DNA of 64,000 bases, taken from contig NZ_JAAOLY010000016.1 in the NCBI RefSeq assembly GCF_011601275.1, positions 1 through 64,000 of the forward strand. The letters are read 5' to 3'. The DNA comes from Janthinobacterium lividum (lineage in GTDB: Bacteria; Pseudomonadota; Gammaproteobacteria; Burkholderiales; Burkholderiaceae_D). Shown piece by piece: positions 17,494 through 25,750 of this stretch; within the stretch, counting starts at the first letter, position 1, and every line of letters begins with the position of its first letter. The notes under the pieces were generated by a model, which was not told where the DNA came from, ran no database searches, and worked only from the letters and a program-made list of their open reading frames with translations. The translations under genes and the position numbers were made by a program.

Positions 17494-18690
17494 TTACCAG
17501 GCGCAAGTGCGCAGGCCGGCAAAGACGTCGCCCCGTTCGGGCGCATGGAAGGCGCGCATGCGGGGCGAATGCAGGCGCGGCGGCGTGGCGAAGGCGGCGC
17601 CGCGCAACACCTGGTGCCGCATGAAATACGGCGCCGAATATTCGCGCCAGGCATCGACCGCAAAGCCCGGATACGGTTCGAACGGCGTCGCCGTCCACTC
17701 CCACACCTGGCCCCAGTGAAAGCGCGGATGACCGGACAGCGCAGCATACTCCCATTCCGCCTCGGTCGCCAGGCGGCGCCCCGCCCAGGCACAGTACGCC
17801 TGCGCTTCATACAGGTTGATGTGGCGTACGGCCTCGTTCGGCGGCAAGGTCGTGCGCTGGCCGAAACGCATGGTGCGCCACTGTGTTGCTTCGCGCAGCC
17901 AGTACAGGGGCGACGAGCGCTCCTGCTGCATCAGCCATGCGCTGCCGGCCGCGCTCCAGAACTGACGGTTCTGGTAGCCGCCGTCGGCGACAAAATCGGC
18001 AAATTGGGCGTTCGATACGGCGCAGGCATCGATGGAAAACGGCGGCACGTAGCAGGCGTGGGGCGGCGATTCATTATCAAAAGCAAATCCGGCCCCGCGC
18101 GGCGAACCCAGCTCGATGGTACCGCCAGGAAAAGCGATCTCGCCCTCCCCCGGCGGCAAGGCCGGGCTGGCAGCCAGCGATTCCGGTGCTTCCAGGCCCA
18201 GCCATTGCAGGCCGGCCAGCATTTCCTCGCCACACAAGTCTTCATGCGCCAGTGCCAGCCGGTACGGCGCCAGGGCGCTGTCGACATTAGCTTCGCGCGA
18301 GAGTTTATCGAGCACCCGGTCGAGTACTTCGCGGCAATACGTTTTCACGGCGCCCGGGCTGGGCAGTTCCAGCTTCCAGCGCGCGCGCTGCTCCACCATA
18401 TTGGCGTCGAACAAGTCGTCGCCGCGCGTCAGCAGGGAATTATAAATGGCGTCTGCCGGATGGCTGGAAGCGGCTTCGCGCAGGATGAACCACTCGGCAA
18501 ACCAGGCGATGTGCGCAAGTTGCCACAAGGGAGGATTGAGGCGCGGATGGCGGGGCAGGCCGGCCACCACGTCCAGGCCGGCAGTAACGTAACAGTCGAA
18601 CAGGGATAAAGTATCGTGGCGCGCAGCCTGCAGCGACTGGGCCAGTTGCTGCGCGCCGGCATGGCGAAAAGAGGCGTTGATTAAAGTCAT
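17494..18690 (-). CDS. EgtB/SenA-type C-S or C-Se bond-forming enzyme (DinB_2 plus FGE-sulfatase domains)
   Basis: 398 residues. An N-terminal DinB-like four-helix domain is followed by a formylglycine-generating-enzyme-like domain from about residue 185 (FPGGTIELGSPRGAGFAFDNE, then EAQAYCAWAGRRLATEAEWEYA, ending VLRGAAFATPP). This is the layout of ergothioneine synthase EgtB and selenoneine synthase SenA, non-heme iron enzymes acting on hercynine. Of the three iron-binding histidines expected, H60 and H149 are present, but the third (H-x3-H) is Cys153 (HEDLC). No egtD, senB or senC is in view, so which product it makes, or whether it is active, is open. Confidence 0.75.
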   Translation of the reverse strand: MTLINASFRHAGAQQLAQSLQAARHDTLSLFDCYVTAGLDVVAGLPRHPRLNPPLWQLAHIAWFAEWFILREAASSHPADAIYNSLLTRGDDLFDANMVEQRARWKLELPSPGAVKTYCREVLDRVLDKLSREANVDSALAPYRLALAHEDLCGEEMLAGLQWLGLEAPESLAASPALPPGEGEIAFPGGTIELGSPRGAGFAFDNESPPHACYVPPFSIDACAVSNAQFADFVADGGYQNRQFWSAAGSAWLMQQERSSPLYWLREATQWRTMRFGQRTTLPPNEAVRHINLYEAQAYCAWAGRRLATEAEWEYAALSGHPRFHWGQVWEWTATPFEPYPGFAVDAWREYSAPYFMRHQVLRGAAFATPPRLHSPRMRAFHAPERGDVFAGLRTCAW

Positions 18691-18767
18691 GGCCTGATTG
18701 TAACGACTTATGCCAAGCTTGCACTAGTCGCGCAGGAAACAGGGAAGAAGTCCTCCCCTTCCCCCGC

Positions 18768-20084
18768 TTACTTGACCAGCAATTCGCCCTGCAGCGGCGT
18801 GACGACGGACTTGGGCATGCTGACGATGAAGCTGCTGCCCTTGTCGGCCACGGACTGGATGGCCAACGTCCCGCCATGGCGCAGCAGCACGTGCTTGACG
18901 ATGGCCAGGCCCAGGCCCGTGCCCTGGGTTTCGCGCGAACGGCTTTTGTCGACGCGGTAGAAACGTTCCGTCAGGCGCGAGATATGCTCCTGGCTGATGC
19001 CGATGCCCGTATCTTGCGCAATGAATTGCGGTCCGGCCGCACCATCTTGCCAGCGCAGGGTGATGGTGCCGCCGGCTGGCGTATAACGCACGGCGTTCGA
19101 GGCCAGGTTGCCGAATGCGCTGTACAGCTCGTCGTAGCTGCCCAGCACGTCGGGGCCGTTGCATTCCATTGTCACTTCATGCTTGCCTGCCGACAAGCCC
19201 TTGGCGTCGCGCAAGACTTGCTGCATGAGCTTTTTGATATCCACCGGCTCGGGGCGCAGCGGATAATCGACCGATTCCAGGCGCGACAGGGTCAGCATGT
19301 CCTCGATCAGATGCTGCATGCGGTGGCCCTGCTCCGTCATCAGCTTGAGGTGGGAGGCGCGCGTGGTGGCGTCCAGGTCCAACTCGGCGGAAGCGATTTC
19401 CAGGAAGCCGACGATGACGGTGAGCGGCGTGCGCAGTTCGTGCGAGGCATTGGCGATGAAGTCGCGGCGCATCATTTCGATGCGTTCCGTTTCCGTCACG
19501 TCATGCGTGACGAGGATCTGGCGGCGGTTCTCGAATGGAATGATCTGCACGATCAGCTTGCGGTTGCGGAAGGTGATCGTCAGCGGCTGGTCGTAGCGGC
19601 CCAGGATGATGTAATCCATGAACTCGGGGCTGCGGATCAGGTTGGTCACGCGCATGCCCTTGTCGCGCTCGTGCGTGAGGCCCAGATGTTTCTCGGCGGC
19701 CGGGTTGCACCATTCAAGGAACAGCACGTCGTCCATGATGACGACGCCGTCGGGCAACAGGTGCATGGCCTGGCGGAAACGCGCCAGCCATTCCGTCAGC
19801 TCGGCCTGGTTTTTCTCGTCGTCGCGGCGCATGCGGTACAGGCGCGCGAAAATGCTGGTCCAGGCGCCCCAGCCGTCGGGCAGCTTGGCGCTTTGCGGAT
19901 TGTCCAGCCAGTTACTTAGCTGGAACAGATACGACAGCTGCACGAACACCATCATGGCCATCAGCACGAAGGCGATGCCCAGCGCATACGTGGCGCCAAA
20001 CAGATACCAGACGACGGCCACGCCCAGCAGCGCCAGCACCATGCGCAAGGCGGCCGGTACCCAGAACAGCAATTTCGGATTCAT
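18768..20084 (-). CDS. phoR: phosphate regulon sensor histidine kinase PhoR
   Basis: 438 residues. Two N-terminal membrane helices (about 8-55) precede a PAS domain (about 105-200). HisKA with H215 in ASHELRTPL and a HATPase domain (N-box NLASNAVRYTP, G2 GTGLGLAIV) follow. It lacks a large periplasmic domain, as PhoR does, and senses Pi through the Pst-PhoU complex. It lies 11 bp after phoB and is last in the pstSCAB-phoUBR cluster. Confidence 0.96.
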   Translation of the reverse strand: MNPKLLFWVPAALRMVLALLGVAVVWYLFGATYALGIAFVLMAMMVFVQLSYLFQLSNWLDNPQSAKLPDGWGAWTSIFARLYRMRRDDEKNQAELTEWLARFRQAMHLLPDGVVIMDDVLFLEWCNPAAEKHLGLTHERDKGMRVTNLIRSPEFMDYIILGRYDQPLTITFRNRKLIVQIIPFENRRQILVTHDVTETERIEMMRRDFIANASHELRTPLTVIVGFLEIASAELDLDATTRASHLKLMTEQGHRMQHLIEDMLTLSRLESVDYPLRPEPVDIKKLMQQVLRDAKGLSAGKHEVTMECNGPDVLGSYDELYSAFGNLASNAVRYTPAGGTITLRWQDGAAGPQFIAQDTGIGISQEHISRLTERFYRVDKSRSRETQGTGLGLAIVKHVLLRHGGTLAIQSVADKGSSFIVSMPKSVVTPLQGELLVK

Positions 20085-20095
20085 AGAGGCTAGCT

Positions 20096-20785
20096 TTACT
20101 TTTCAGACAACATGTAGCCGACGCTGCGCACAGTCTTGATCAGGCTTTCCGCCTCTTTCAAGGCTTTGCGCAAGCGCAATACGTGGACATCGACCGTGCG
20201 CTCCTCGATCACCACATGGTCGCCCCACACCTTGTCGAGCAGCTGGCTGCGCGAAAACACGCGTTCCGGATGGGCCAGCAGGAATTTCAGCAGCTTGTAT
20301 TCGGCGTGGCCGATATCGATCTTCTGTTCATCCATCATCACCGTGCAGCTGACGGGGTCCAGGGCGACGTTGCCGGCGCGCATAGGCGCCTGCGCGTGTT
20401 CCGGACTCTTGCGTCGCAAGAGAGCTTTGGCGCGGGCCAGCAGCTCGCGCGGCGAGAACGGCTTGGTGACGTAATCGTCGGCCCCGCTGTTCAGGCCGGC
20501 CAGCTTGTCTTCTTCCATGCTCTTGGCGGTGAGCATGATGACGGGGATGGCGGCGAAATTGCGGTCGGCGCGGATGCGCGACAGCAGGCGCAAGCCCGTC
20601 TGGTCCGGCAGCATCCAGTCCAGCAGGATCAGGTGCGGCGTGCGGTGCTGGATGAATTCCCAGGCATCGGCAACGTTTTGTACGGAACAGCAATTCCAGC
20701 CGGATTCGCGCAGCGAATAGGTCACCAGTTCAACGATGGCCGGCTCATCTTCAACAATCAATACCGTGGTTTTATCAGATGCCAT
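20096..20785 (-). CDS. phoB: phosphate regulon response regulator PhoB
   Basis: 229 residues. The receiver has VEDEPAIVELV, phospho-acceptor D56 in LLDWMLP, and K in VTKPFSPREL. The OmpR-type winged-helix C-terminus (VFSRSQLLDKVWGDHVVIEERTVDVHV) is nearly canonical PhoB. It binds Pho boxes, one of which lies before pstS in this window. It starts 5 bp after the phoU stop. Confidence 0.97.
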   Translation of the reverse strand: MASDKTTVLIVEDEPAIVELVTYSLRESGWNCCSVQNVADAWEFIQHRTPHLILLDWMLPDQTGLRLLSRIRADRNFAAIPVIMLTAKSMEEDKLAGLNSGADDYVTKPFSPRELLARAKALLRRKSPEHAQAPMRAGNVALDPVSCTVMMDEQKIDIGHAEYKLLKFLLAHPERVFSRSQLLDKVWGDHVVIEERTVDVHVLRLRKALKEAESLIKTVRSVGYMLSEK

Positions 20786-20790
20786 AAAGC

Positions 20791-21501
20791 TTACTCAGGG
20801 AGCTCCTCGGAAATGGCGGGAGCAGCCACCTTGGTGTGGCGGATGTCCTTGCCCTCAACCACGTAAATCACGTATTCGGCGATGTTTTTCGCATGGTCGC
20901 CGATCCGTTCGATGGCCTTGGCCACCCACAGGGTGTCGAGCGCCGCCGAAATCGTGCGCGGGTCTTCCATCATAAAGGTGATCAGGTTGCGCATGATAGA
21001 CCGAAACTCATGGTCGATGATGGCATCTTGTGCAATTAATTGTAAGGCCTGCTTGCCATCGTTGCGCGCAAACGCGTCCAGGGCGTCGTGCAGCATGTCG
21101 GTGGCCGTGTTGGCAATGCCGCGCACCATCTCGTAATGGTTGACGACGCCGTTGCCGCGCTTGTGCAGATTCTTCGCCACGCGGGCGATTTTCGTCGCCT
21201 CGTCGCCTACGCGCTCGAGGTCGGTAATCACCTTGATGGTGGCCATGATGGTGCGCAAATCGTTGGCGGCCGGCTGGCGGCGCACGATCAGATGGCTGCA
21301 CGCGTCGTCCAGCGACACTTCGAGCTGGTTGACGACGTCGTCTTCGCGCATCACGCGGTCGGCGCGTTCCGGGTTGCCGATGCGAAAGCACGTCATCGCG
21401 TCGAGGAACTGGGTTTCAACGATGCCGCCCATCAGGAGCACTTTCGAGCGGATCGCTTCGAGTTCGTTGTCGTATTGCTTGGATGAATGTTCGCCTATCA
21501 T
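20791..21501 (-). CDS. phoU: phosphate signalling protein PhoU
   Basis: 236 residues, all helical, with two copies of the three-helix PhoU repeat carrying the metal-binding-type motifs (DLERVGDEATKIARVA and AIERIGDHAKNIAEYV). PhoU links PstB to PhoR and keeps the regulon off when phosphate is plentiful. It sits between pstB and phoB in one leftward operon. Confidence 0.97.
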   Translation of the reverse strand: MIGEHSSKQYDNELEAIRSKVLLMGGIVETQFLDAMTCFRIGNPERADRVMREDDVVNQLEVSLDDACSHLIVRRQPAANDLRTIMATIKVITDLERVGDEATKIARVAKNLHKRGNGVVNHYEMVRGIANTATDMLHDALDAFARNDGKQALQLIAQDAIIDHEFRSIMRNLITFMMEDPRTISAALDTLWVAKAIERIGDHAKNIAEYVIYVVEGKDIRHTKVAAPAISEELPE

Positions 21502-21543
21502 GCTGTCTCTCCGTATTCAGTTGTTGTGTATGCGCGGGGCGGA

Positions 21544-22338
21544 TCAGCCGAAGCGGCCCGTGATGTAATCCTGCGTTTCCTTGCGGGCCGGATTCATGAA
21601 GATCTGGTCCGTTTCGCCGAATTCCACCAGCTCGCCCAAATACATATAGGCCGTGTAGTCGGAGCAGCGCGCCGCCTGTTGCATATTGTGCGTCACGATG
21701 GCGATCGTGTAATCCTGTTTCAGTTCGCTGATCAGCTCTTCCACTTTCGAGGTCGAGATCGGGTCCAGCGCCGAGGTCGGCTCATCGAGCAGCAAGACGT
21801 CCGGCTTCACGGCCACGCCGCGCGCGATGCACAAGCGCTGCTGCTGGCCGCCCGACAGCGACAGGCCGCTCTTGGTCAGCTTGTCCTTGACTTCGCCCCA
21901 CAGCGCGGCCTTTTTCAGGGCCCACTCGACGCGCTCGTCCATTTCGCCCTTCGAGAGATCTTCATACAGGCGCACGCCGAAGGCGATGTTGTCGTACACG
22001 GACATGGGGAACGGCGTCGGCTTCTGGAACACCATGCCGACCTTGGCGCGCAGCATGTTGACGTCCTGGTCCGCGTCGAGCACGTTGCGGCCGCGGTACA
22101 GGATCGAGCCTTCCGCGCGCTGGCCCGGGTACAGGTCGTACATGCGGTTCAGCGTACGCAGCAGGGTCGACTTGCCGCAACCGGACGGGCCGATGAAGGC
22201 CGTGACCTTCTTCTCGTGGATGTCCAGGTTAACGTTATGCAAGCTTTGCGTTTTGCCGTAAAAAAAGTTCAGGCCCGAAATCTCGATGGTTTTTTTCTTT
22301 GGTGCCAAGTCTTGGGCTGGATTCATTTGCGTATTCAT
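21544..22338 (-). CDS. pstB: phosphate ABC transporter ATP-binding protein PstB
   Basis: 264 residues. Walker A is [11 protein letters not shown], the signature motif [14 protein letters not shown] and Walker [14 protein letters not shown]. The PstB-specific segment [15 protein letters not shown] is present. It powers high-affinity phosphate import at the inner face of the membrane. It lies between pstA and phoU, on the same strand. Confidence 0.98.
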   Translation of the reverse strand: MNTQMNPAQDLAPKKKTIEISGLNFFYGKTQSLHNVNLDIHEKKVTAFIGPSGCGKSTLLRTLNRMYDLYPGQRAEGSILYRGRNVLDADQDVNMLRAKVGMVFQKPTPFPMSVYDNIAFGVRLYEDLSKGEMDERVEWALKKAALWGEVKDKLTKSGLSLSGGQQQRLCIARGVAVKPDVLLLDEPTSALDPISTSKVEELISELKQDYTIAIVTHNMQQAARCSDYTAYMYLGELVEFGETDQIFMNPARKETQDYITGRFG

Positions 22339-22364
22339 AAGGGTTCGCTTCGCTCGGTATCTGT

Positions 22365-23252
22365 TTAATTAGGGACTTTTTGGCTGAACACGGTGCGCGA
22401 CAGGATATTCAAGGCCAGCACGCTGAAGGTGATCAGCAGTGCGCCGCCCCAGGCCAGCGAGCGCCAGTTGTCGTACGGGCTCATCGCAAACGATGCGATG
22501 ACGGAGGGCAAGTTGGCCATCGGCGCATTCATGTTGAAGCTTTGGAACTGGTTATTCAGGGCCGTGAACAGCAGCGGCGCCGTTTCGCCGGCGATGCGGG
22601 CCAATGCCAGCAGTACGCCGGTAATCACGCCCGCCTTGACGGCGCGCAAGCGTACGAGGGTCGCGACCTTCCAGCGCGGCGCGCCAAGGGCAAACGCGGC
22701 TTCCAGCAGGCTGTTCGGTACCAGACGCAGCATGTTGTCCGTCGTGCGTACCACCACCGGCACGGCGATCAGTGACAGCGCGATGGCGCCCGCGTAACCG
22801 GAGAAGTGTTTCACATGCGCCACGTACAGCGCATACACGAACAGGCCGATGACGATCGATGGCGCCGACAGCATGATGTCGGTCACAAAACGCGTCACTT
22901 GCGCCAGCTTGTTTTCTTCGCCGTATTCGGCCAGGTAGATGCCGGCCAGGATGCCGATCGGGGTGCTGACGACAGTCGCCAGGCCCACCATCAGGGCGCT
23001 GCCGACGATGGCATTGATCAAGCCGCCGCCTTCGCTGCCGGGAGCCGGCGTCGTTTGCGTGAACAGGTCGATGGACAGTGCGCCGAAACCCTTGATCACC
23101 AGGGTGCACAGGATCCACACGAGCACGGCCAGGCCCAGGGCCATGGCGCCCACCGACAGGGCGATGCCCACGCGGTGCATCAGCAAACGCTTGCGGTAGA
23201 CGGGATTCATGGCCGGCTTGACCGGAGCGTCGAGAGTGCTTACTTGGCTCAT
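22365..23252 (-). CDS. pstA: phosphate ABC transporter permease PstA
   Basis: 295 residues with about six membrane helices and the binding-protein-dependent permease loop ([30 protein letters not shown], read across 22640-22740). Its ATG overlaps the pstC stop by 4 bp (ATGA), so PstC and PstA, which form the channel together, are translationally coupled. Confidence 0.97.
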   Translation of the reverse strand: MSQVSTLDAPVKPAMNPVYRKRLLMHRVGIALSVGAMALGLAVLVWILCTLVIKGFGALSIDLFTQTTPAPGSEGGGLINAIVGSALMVGLATVVSTPIGILAGIYLAEYGEENKLAQVTRFVTDIMLSAPSIVIGLFVYALYVAHVKHFSGYAGAIALSLIAVPVVVRTTDNMLRLVPNSLLEAAFALGAPRWKVATLVRLRAVKAGVITGVLLALARIAGETAPLLFTALNNQFQSFNMNAPMANLPSVIASFAMSPYDNWRSLAWGGALLITFSVLALNILSRTVFSQKVPN

Positions 23253-24268
23253 TTCGTGCCTTCCTTGCGGGACATGCCAGCCAGCATCAGCTTGGCGGCG
23301 GATAAGACGATAAAGGTGATGACGAACAGGATCAGGGCCAGCGAGAACAGCGAGGACACGTGCAGCGCCGATTGCGCTTCGCCGAATTCGTTCGCCAGCA
23401 GGGAGGTGATACTGTTACCGGCGGCAAAGAGCGACCACGACAGTTTATTTGCGTTGCCGATGACGAAGGTCACGGCCATGGTTTCGCCCAGCGCGCGGCC
23501 CAGGCCCAGCATGACGCCGCCGACGACGCCGGTCTTGGTGTATGGCAAGACAATCTTGCGCACCACTTCCCAGCGCGTGCAGCCCAGGCCGTATGCGGAT
23601 TCCTTCAGCACGGCAGGAACGATCTCGAACACGTCGCGCATCACGGAGGCGATGAAGGGGATGATCATGATGGCCAGCACCAGGCCGGCCGTCAGCAAGC
23701 CGATGCCCATCATGGGACCGCTGAACAGCTGGCCGATGACGGGCACGTTCCCCAAGGTGGCTTTCAGGATGGGCTGGACGTGGTCGGCAAACAGGGGCGC
23801 AAACACGAACAGGCCCCAGATGCCGTAGATGATCGACGGCACGCCGGCCAGCAGCTCGACAGCCGTGCCCAGCGGGCGGCGCAGCCAGGCCGGGCAGATT
23901 TCCGTGAGGAACAGGGCGATGCCGAAGCTGACGGGAAAGGCGATCAGCAGAGCGATGACGGACGTCACCAGGGTGCCGATGATGGGGATCAGGGCGCCGT
24001 ACTGATCATTGACGGGGTCCCACTCGGCCGAAACGATGAAATGCAGGCCGAAGGTCTTGAAGGCCGGTATCGATTCCATGATCAGCGAAATGATGATGCC
24101 GACCAGGACGATCAGCACCGACAGGGCGAACAGCATCGTCACCTTGTGGAACATGAAATCCTGGAAGCGCTGCTTGCGCATGGTGGTAAGCATTTGCGCG
24201 TGACTGATGGAATCGGTCATGGTGCCGCCTGGCATGGGGATCGTGGAGGAGGTAGATTGTGCGCTCAT
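23249..24268 (-). CDS. pstC: phosphate ABC transporter permease PstC
   Basis: 339 residues as called, with about six membrane helices and the permease loop [15 protein letters not shown]. The start is uncertain: the ATG at 24268 has no clear ribosome site, while an internal ATG at 24220 (MTDSISHAQ) follows AGGCGG and may be the true one. It is the membrane partner of PstA. Confidence 0.95.
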   Translation of the reverse strand: MSAQSTSSTIPMPGGTMTDSISHAQMLTTMRKQRFQDFMFHKVTMLFALSVLIVLVGIIISLIMESIPAFKTFGLHFIVSAEWDPVNDQYGALIPIIGTLVTSVIALLIAFPVSFGIALFLTEICPAWLRRPLGTAVELLAGVPSIIYGIWGLFVFAPLFADHVQPILKATLGNVPVIGQLFSGPMMGIGLLTAGLVLAIMIIPFIASVMRDVFEIVPAVLKESAYGLGCTRWEVVRKIVLPYTKTGVVGGVMLGLGRALGETMAVTFVIGNANKLSWSLFAAGNSITSLLANEFGEAQSALHVSSLFSLALILFVITFIVLSAAKLMLAGMSRKEGTK

Positions 24269-24321
24269 AGTGTGCCATATGGGTGGTACTGCAGGTACTG
24301 CTATTTTTATCGTGCTCTTTT

Positions 24322-24391
24322 AGCCGGGACCGCCTGCAAGGGCTGCGGGCGGTCCTGGCTAACTCCCTGCCCCGCCGTGCTGCTGGCGGGG
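24322..24391 (-). promoter_or_regulatory. tandem hairpins between pstS and pstC
   Basis: Two stable stems sit in the pstS-pstC gap: 24370-24376 with 24385-24391 (7 bp, CCCCGCC/GGCGGGG), and 24322-24334 with 24348-24360 (13 bp, one mismatch). Neither is followed by a U-run on the minus strand, so they are not classic terminators. Such structures commonly protect the upstream message from 3' decay, which would yield more PstS than membrane subunits. That role is inference. Confidence 0.6.
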
Positions 24392-24418
24392 CAAGGATGA
24401 ATGACTCAGGCTATGCGA

Positions 24419-25468
24419 TTAGTAGATCGACTTGCCGGAAGCGTCTTTCAGGTTGGCTTTCCACGATTCCTGCACCAGTTTCACGACCGATGCCGGCATA
24501 GGCACGTAGTCCAGTTCAACGGCAGCGGCGCCACCGTTCTTGTAGGCCCAGTCGAAGAATTTCAGGACTTCTTTGGCCTTGGCTGCGTCAGCCTGGACTT
24601 TGTGCATCAGGATGAACGACACGCCGGTGATAGGCCAGCTGTTCTTGCCAGCCTGGTCGGTCAGAACCACGCCGAAGCCTGGGGTTTGCGTCCAAGGTGC
24701 CGAAGCGGCTGCTGCCTTGAAGTTTTCGTCGTCAGGCTGCAGGAAGTTGCCGTCCTTGTTTTGCAGCTGGGTGTGCGACATCTTGTTTTTCTTGGCGTAA
24801 GCCCACTCGACGTAGCCGATCGAACCCTTGATACGCTGTACGTTGGCGGCGACGCCTTCGTTACCCTTGCCGCCCACGCCCACGGCCCATTTCACAGCCG
24901 AGCCAGCGCCGATTTTCGATTTGAATTCCGGGTTGGTTTTCGACAGGAAGTCGGTGAACAGGAACGACGTGCCCGAACCGTCAGCGCGGTGCACCACGGT
25001 GATTTCCGTGTCTGGCAGCTTGACGCCACTGTTCAGGGCGGCGATTTCAGGCGCGCTCCATTTGGTGATCTTGCCCAGGTAGATATCGGCAACGACTTTA
25101 CCCGTCATTTTCAGCTGGCCTGGGGTTACGCCGTCCAGGTTGACGATGGTGACTACGCCGCCCATGATGGCCGGGAACTGCATCAGGCCCGCTTCTTCCA
25201 GCTCTTCCGCCTTCAAAGGCATGTCGGAGGCGCCAAATTCAACAGTTTTTGCCTTGATTTGCTTGATGCCGGCGCCGGAACCGACGGACTGGTAGTTCAG
25301 GCCGTTGCCCGTGTTGGCTTTGTACGTCTCAGCCCATTTGGCGTAGATCGGGTACGGGAAGGTTGCGCCAGCACCTGTCATATCTGCCGCCATGACGGAA
25401 GCGGAAGAAAATGCCATCGCTGCCGAAGCACCCACGACGATAAATTTGAACATTTGCTTCATTTGCAT
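24419..25468 (-). CDS. pstS: periplasmic phosphate-binding protein PstS
   Basis: 349 residues. A signal peptide ends near residue 27 (SSASVMA/ADMTGAGATFPYPIY). Phosphate-binding motifs TGAGATFPYP, YQSVGSGAGIKQI, DMPL and HRADGSGTSFLF are all present. The start at 25468 has a GAGG ribosome site. It is first in the pst operon and is preceded by a near-consensus Pho box and -10. Confidence 0.98.
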   Translation of the reverse strand: MQMKQMFKFIVVGASAAMAFSSASVMAADMTGAGATFPYPIYAKWAETYKANTGNGLNYQSVGSGAGIKQIKAKTVEFGASDMPLKAEELEEAGLMQFPAIMGGVVTIVNLDGVTPGQLKMTGKVVADIYLGKITKWSAPEIAALNSGVKLPDTEITVVHRADGSGTSFLFTDFLSKTNPEFKSKIGAGSAVKWAVGVGGKGNEGVAANVQRIKGSIGYVEWAYAKKNKMSHTQLQNKDGNFLQPDDENFKAAAASAPWTQTPGFGVVLTDQAGKNSWPITGVSFILMHKVQADAAKAKEVLKFFDWAYKNGGAAAVELDYVPMPASVVKLVQESWKANLKDASGKSIY

Positions 25469-25518
25469 ATCAAGTCCTCAGGGTTGTTGGGGCTCAAAGT
25501 CCCGGTTGAATGCTGCGC

Positions 25519-25552
25519 AGTCTAGCAAGCGAATATGACAGCTTTATGACAT
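25519..25552 (-). promoter_or_regulatory. PhoB-dependent promoter of pstS (Pho box plus -10)
   Basis: On the minus strand the box reads TGTCATAAAGCTGTCATA (25552-25534): two 7-mers spaced 11 bp apart, almost exactly the Pho consensus. A -10 TAGACT (25524-25519) lies 9 bp after it, the expected geometry when PhoB replaces the -35. More ATGACAG half-sites occur upstream at 25613-25619 and 25635-25641, 22 bp (two turns of the 11-bp unit) apart. Confidence 0.9.
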
Positions 25553-25644
25553 GGGTAAAAAATCCTGAAATAATTGCCTACGCCCGGGGGACTGCCATTT
25601 TTGGCGCGAAAAATGACAGAGGCGGCGACGCTTTATGACAGCGT

Positions 25645-25671
25645 ATGTCACGCTTACGTCATATTTCATGA
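25645..25671 (+). promoter_or_regulatory. Pho-box candidate facing ppk1
   Basis: On the plus strand ATGTCACGCTTACGTCAT (25645-25662) has two GTCA cores exactly 11 bp apart, the Pho-box period. CATGAT at 25666-25671 is a possible -10. It would allow PhoB to switch on polyphosphate synthesis together with uptake. A second -10 candidate, TAGAAT (25720-25725), is too far from the box and could be a constitutive promoter. Confidence 0.55.
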
Positions 25672-25695
25672 TTACACTCACAACGCGTCATACGT

Positions 25696-25717
25696 GATGA
25701 AATACGGATGAAATACG
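25696..25717 (+). repeat. 11-bp perfect tandem repeat before ppk1
   Basis: GATGAAATACG occurs twice head to tail (25696-25706 and 25707-25717), directly upstream of the TAGAAT -10 candidate of ppk1. The 11-bp period is that of a Pho-box unit but the sequence is not GTCA-like, so it may bind another factor or be chance. Confidence 0.6.
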
Positions 25718-25750
25718 GCTAGAATTAACTATCTGCAAAGACAAAAGAAT

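Noticed and set aside
24322-24391. Rho-independent terminators after pstS
   Set aside because: No U-run follows either stem on the minus strand.
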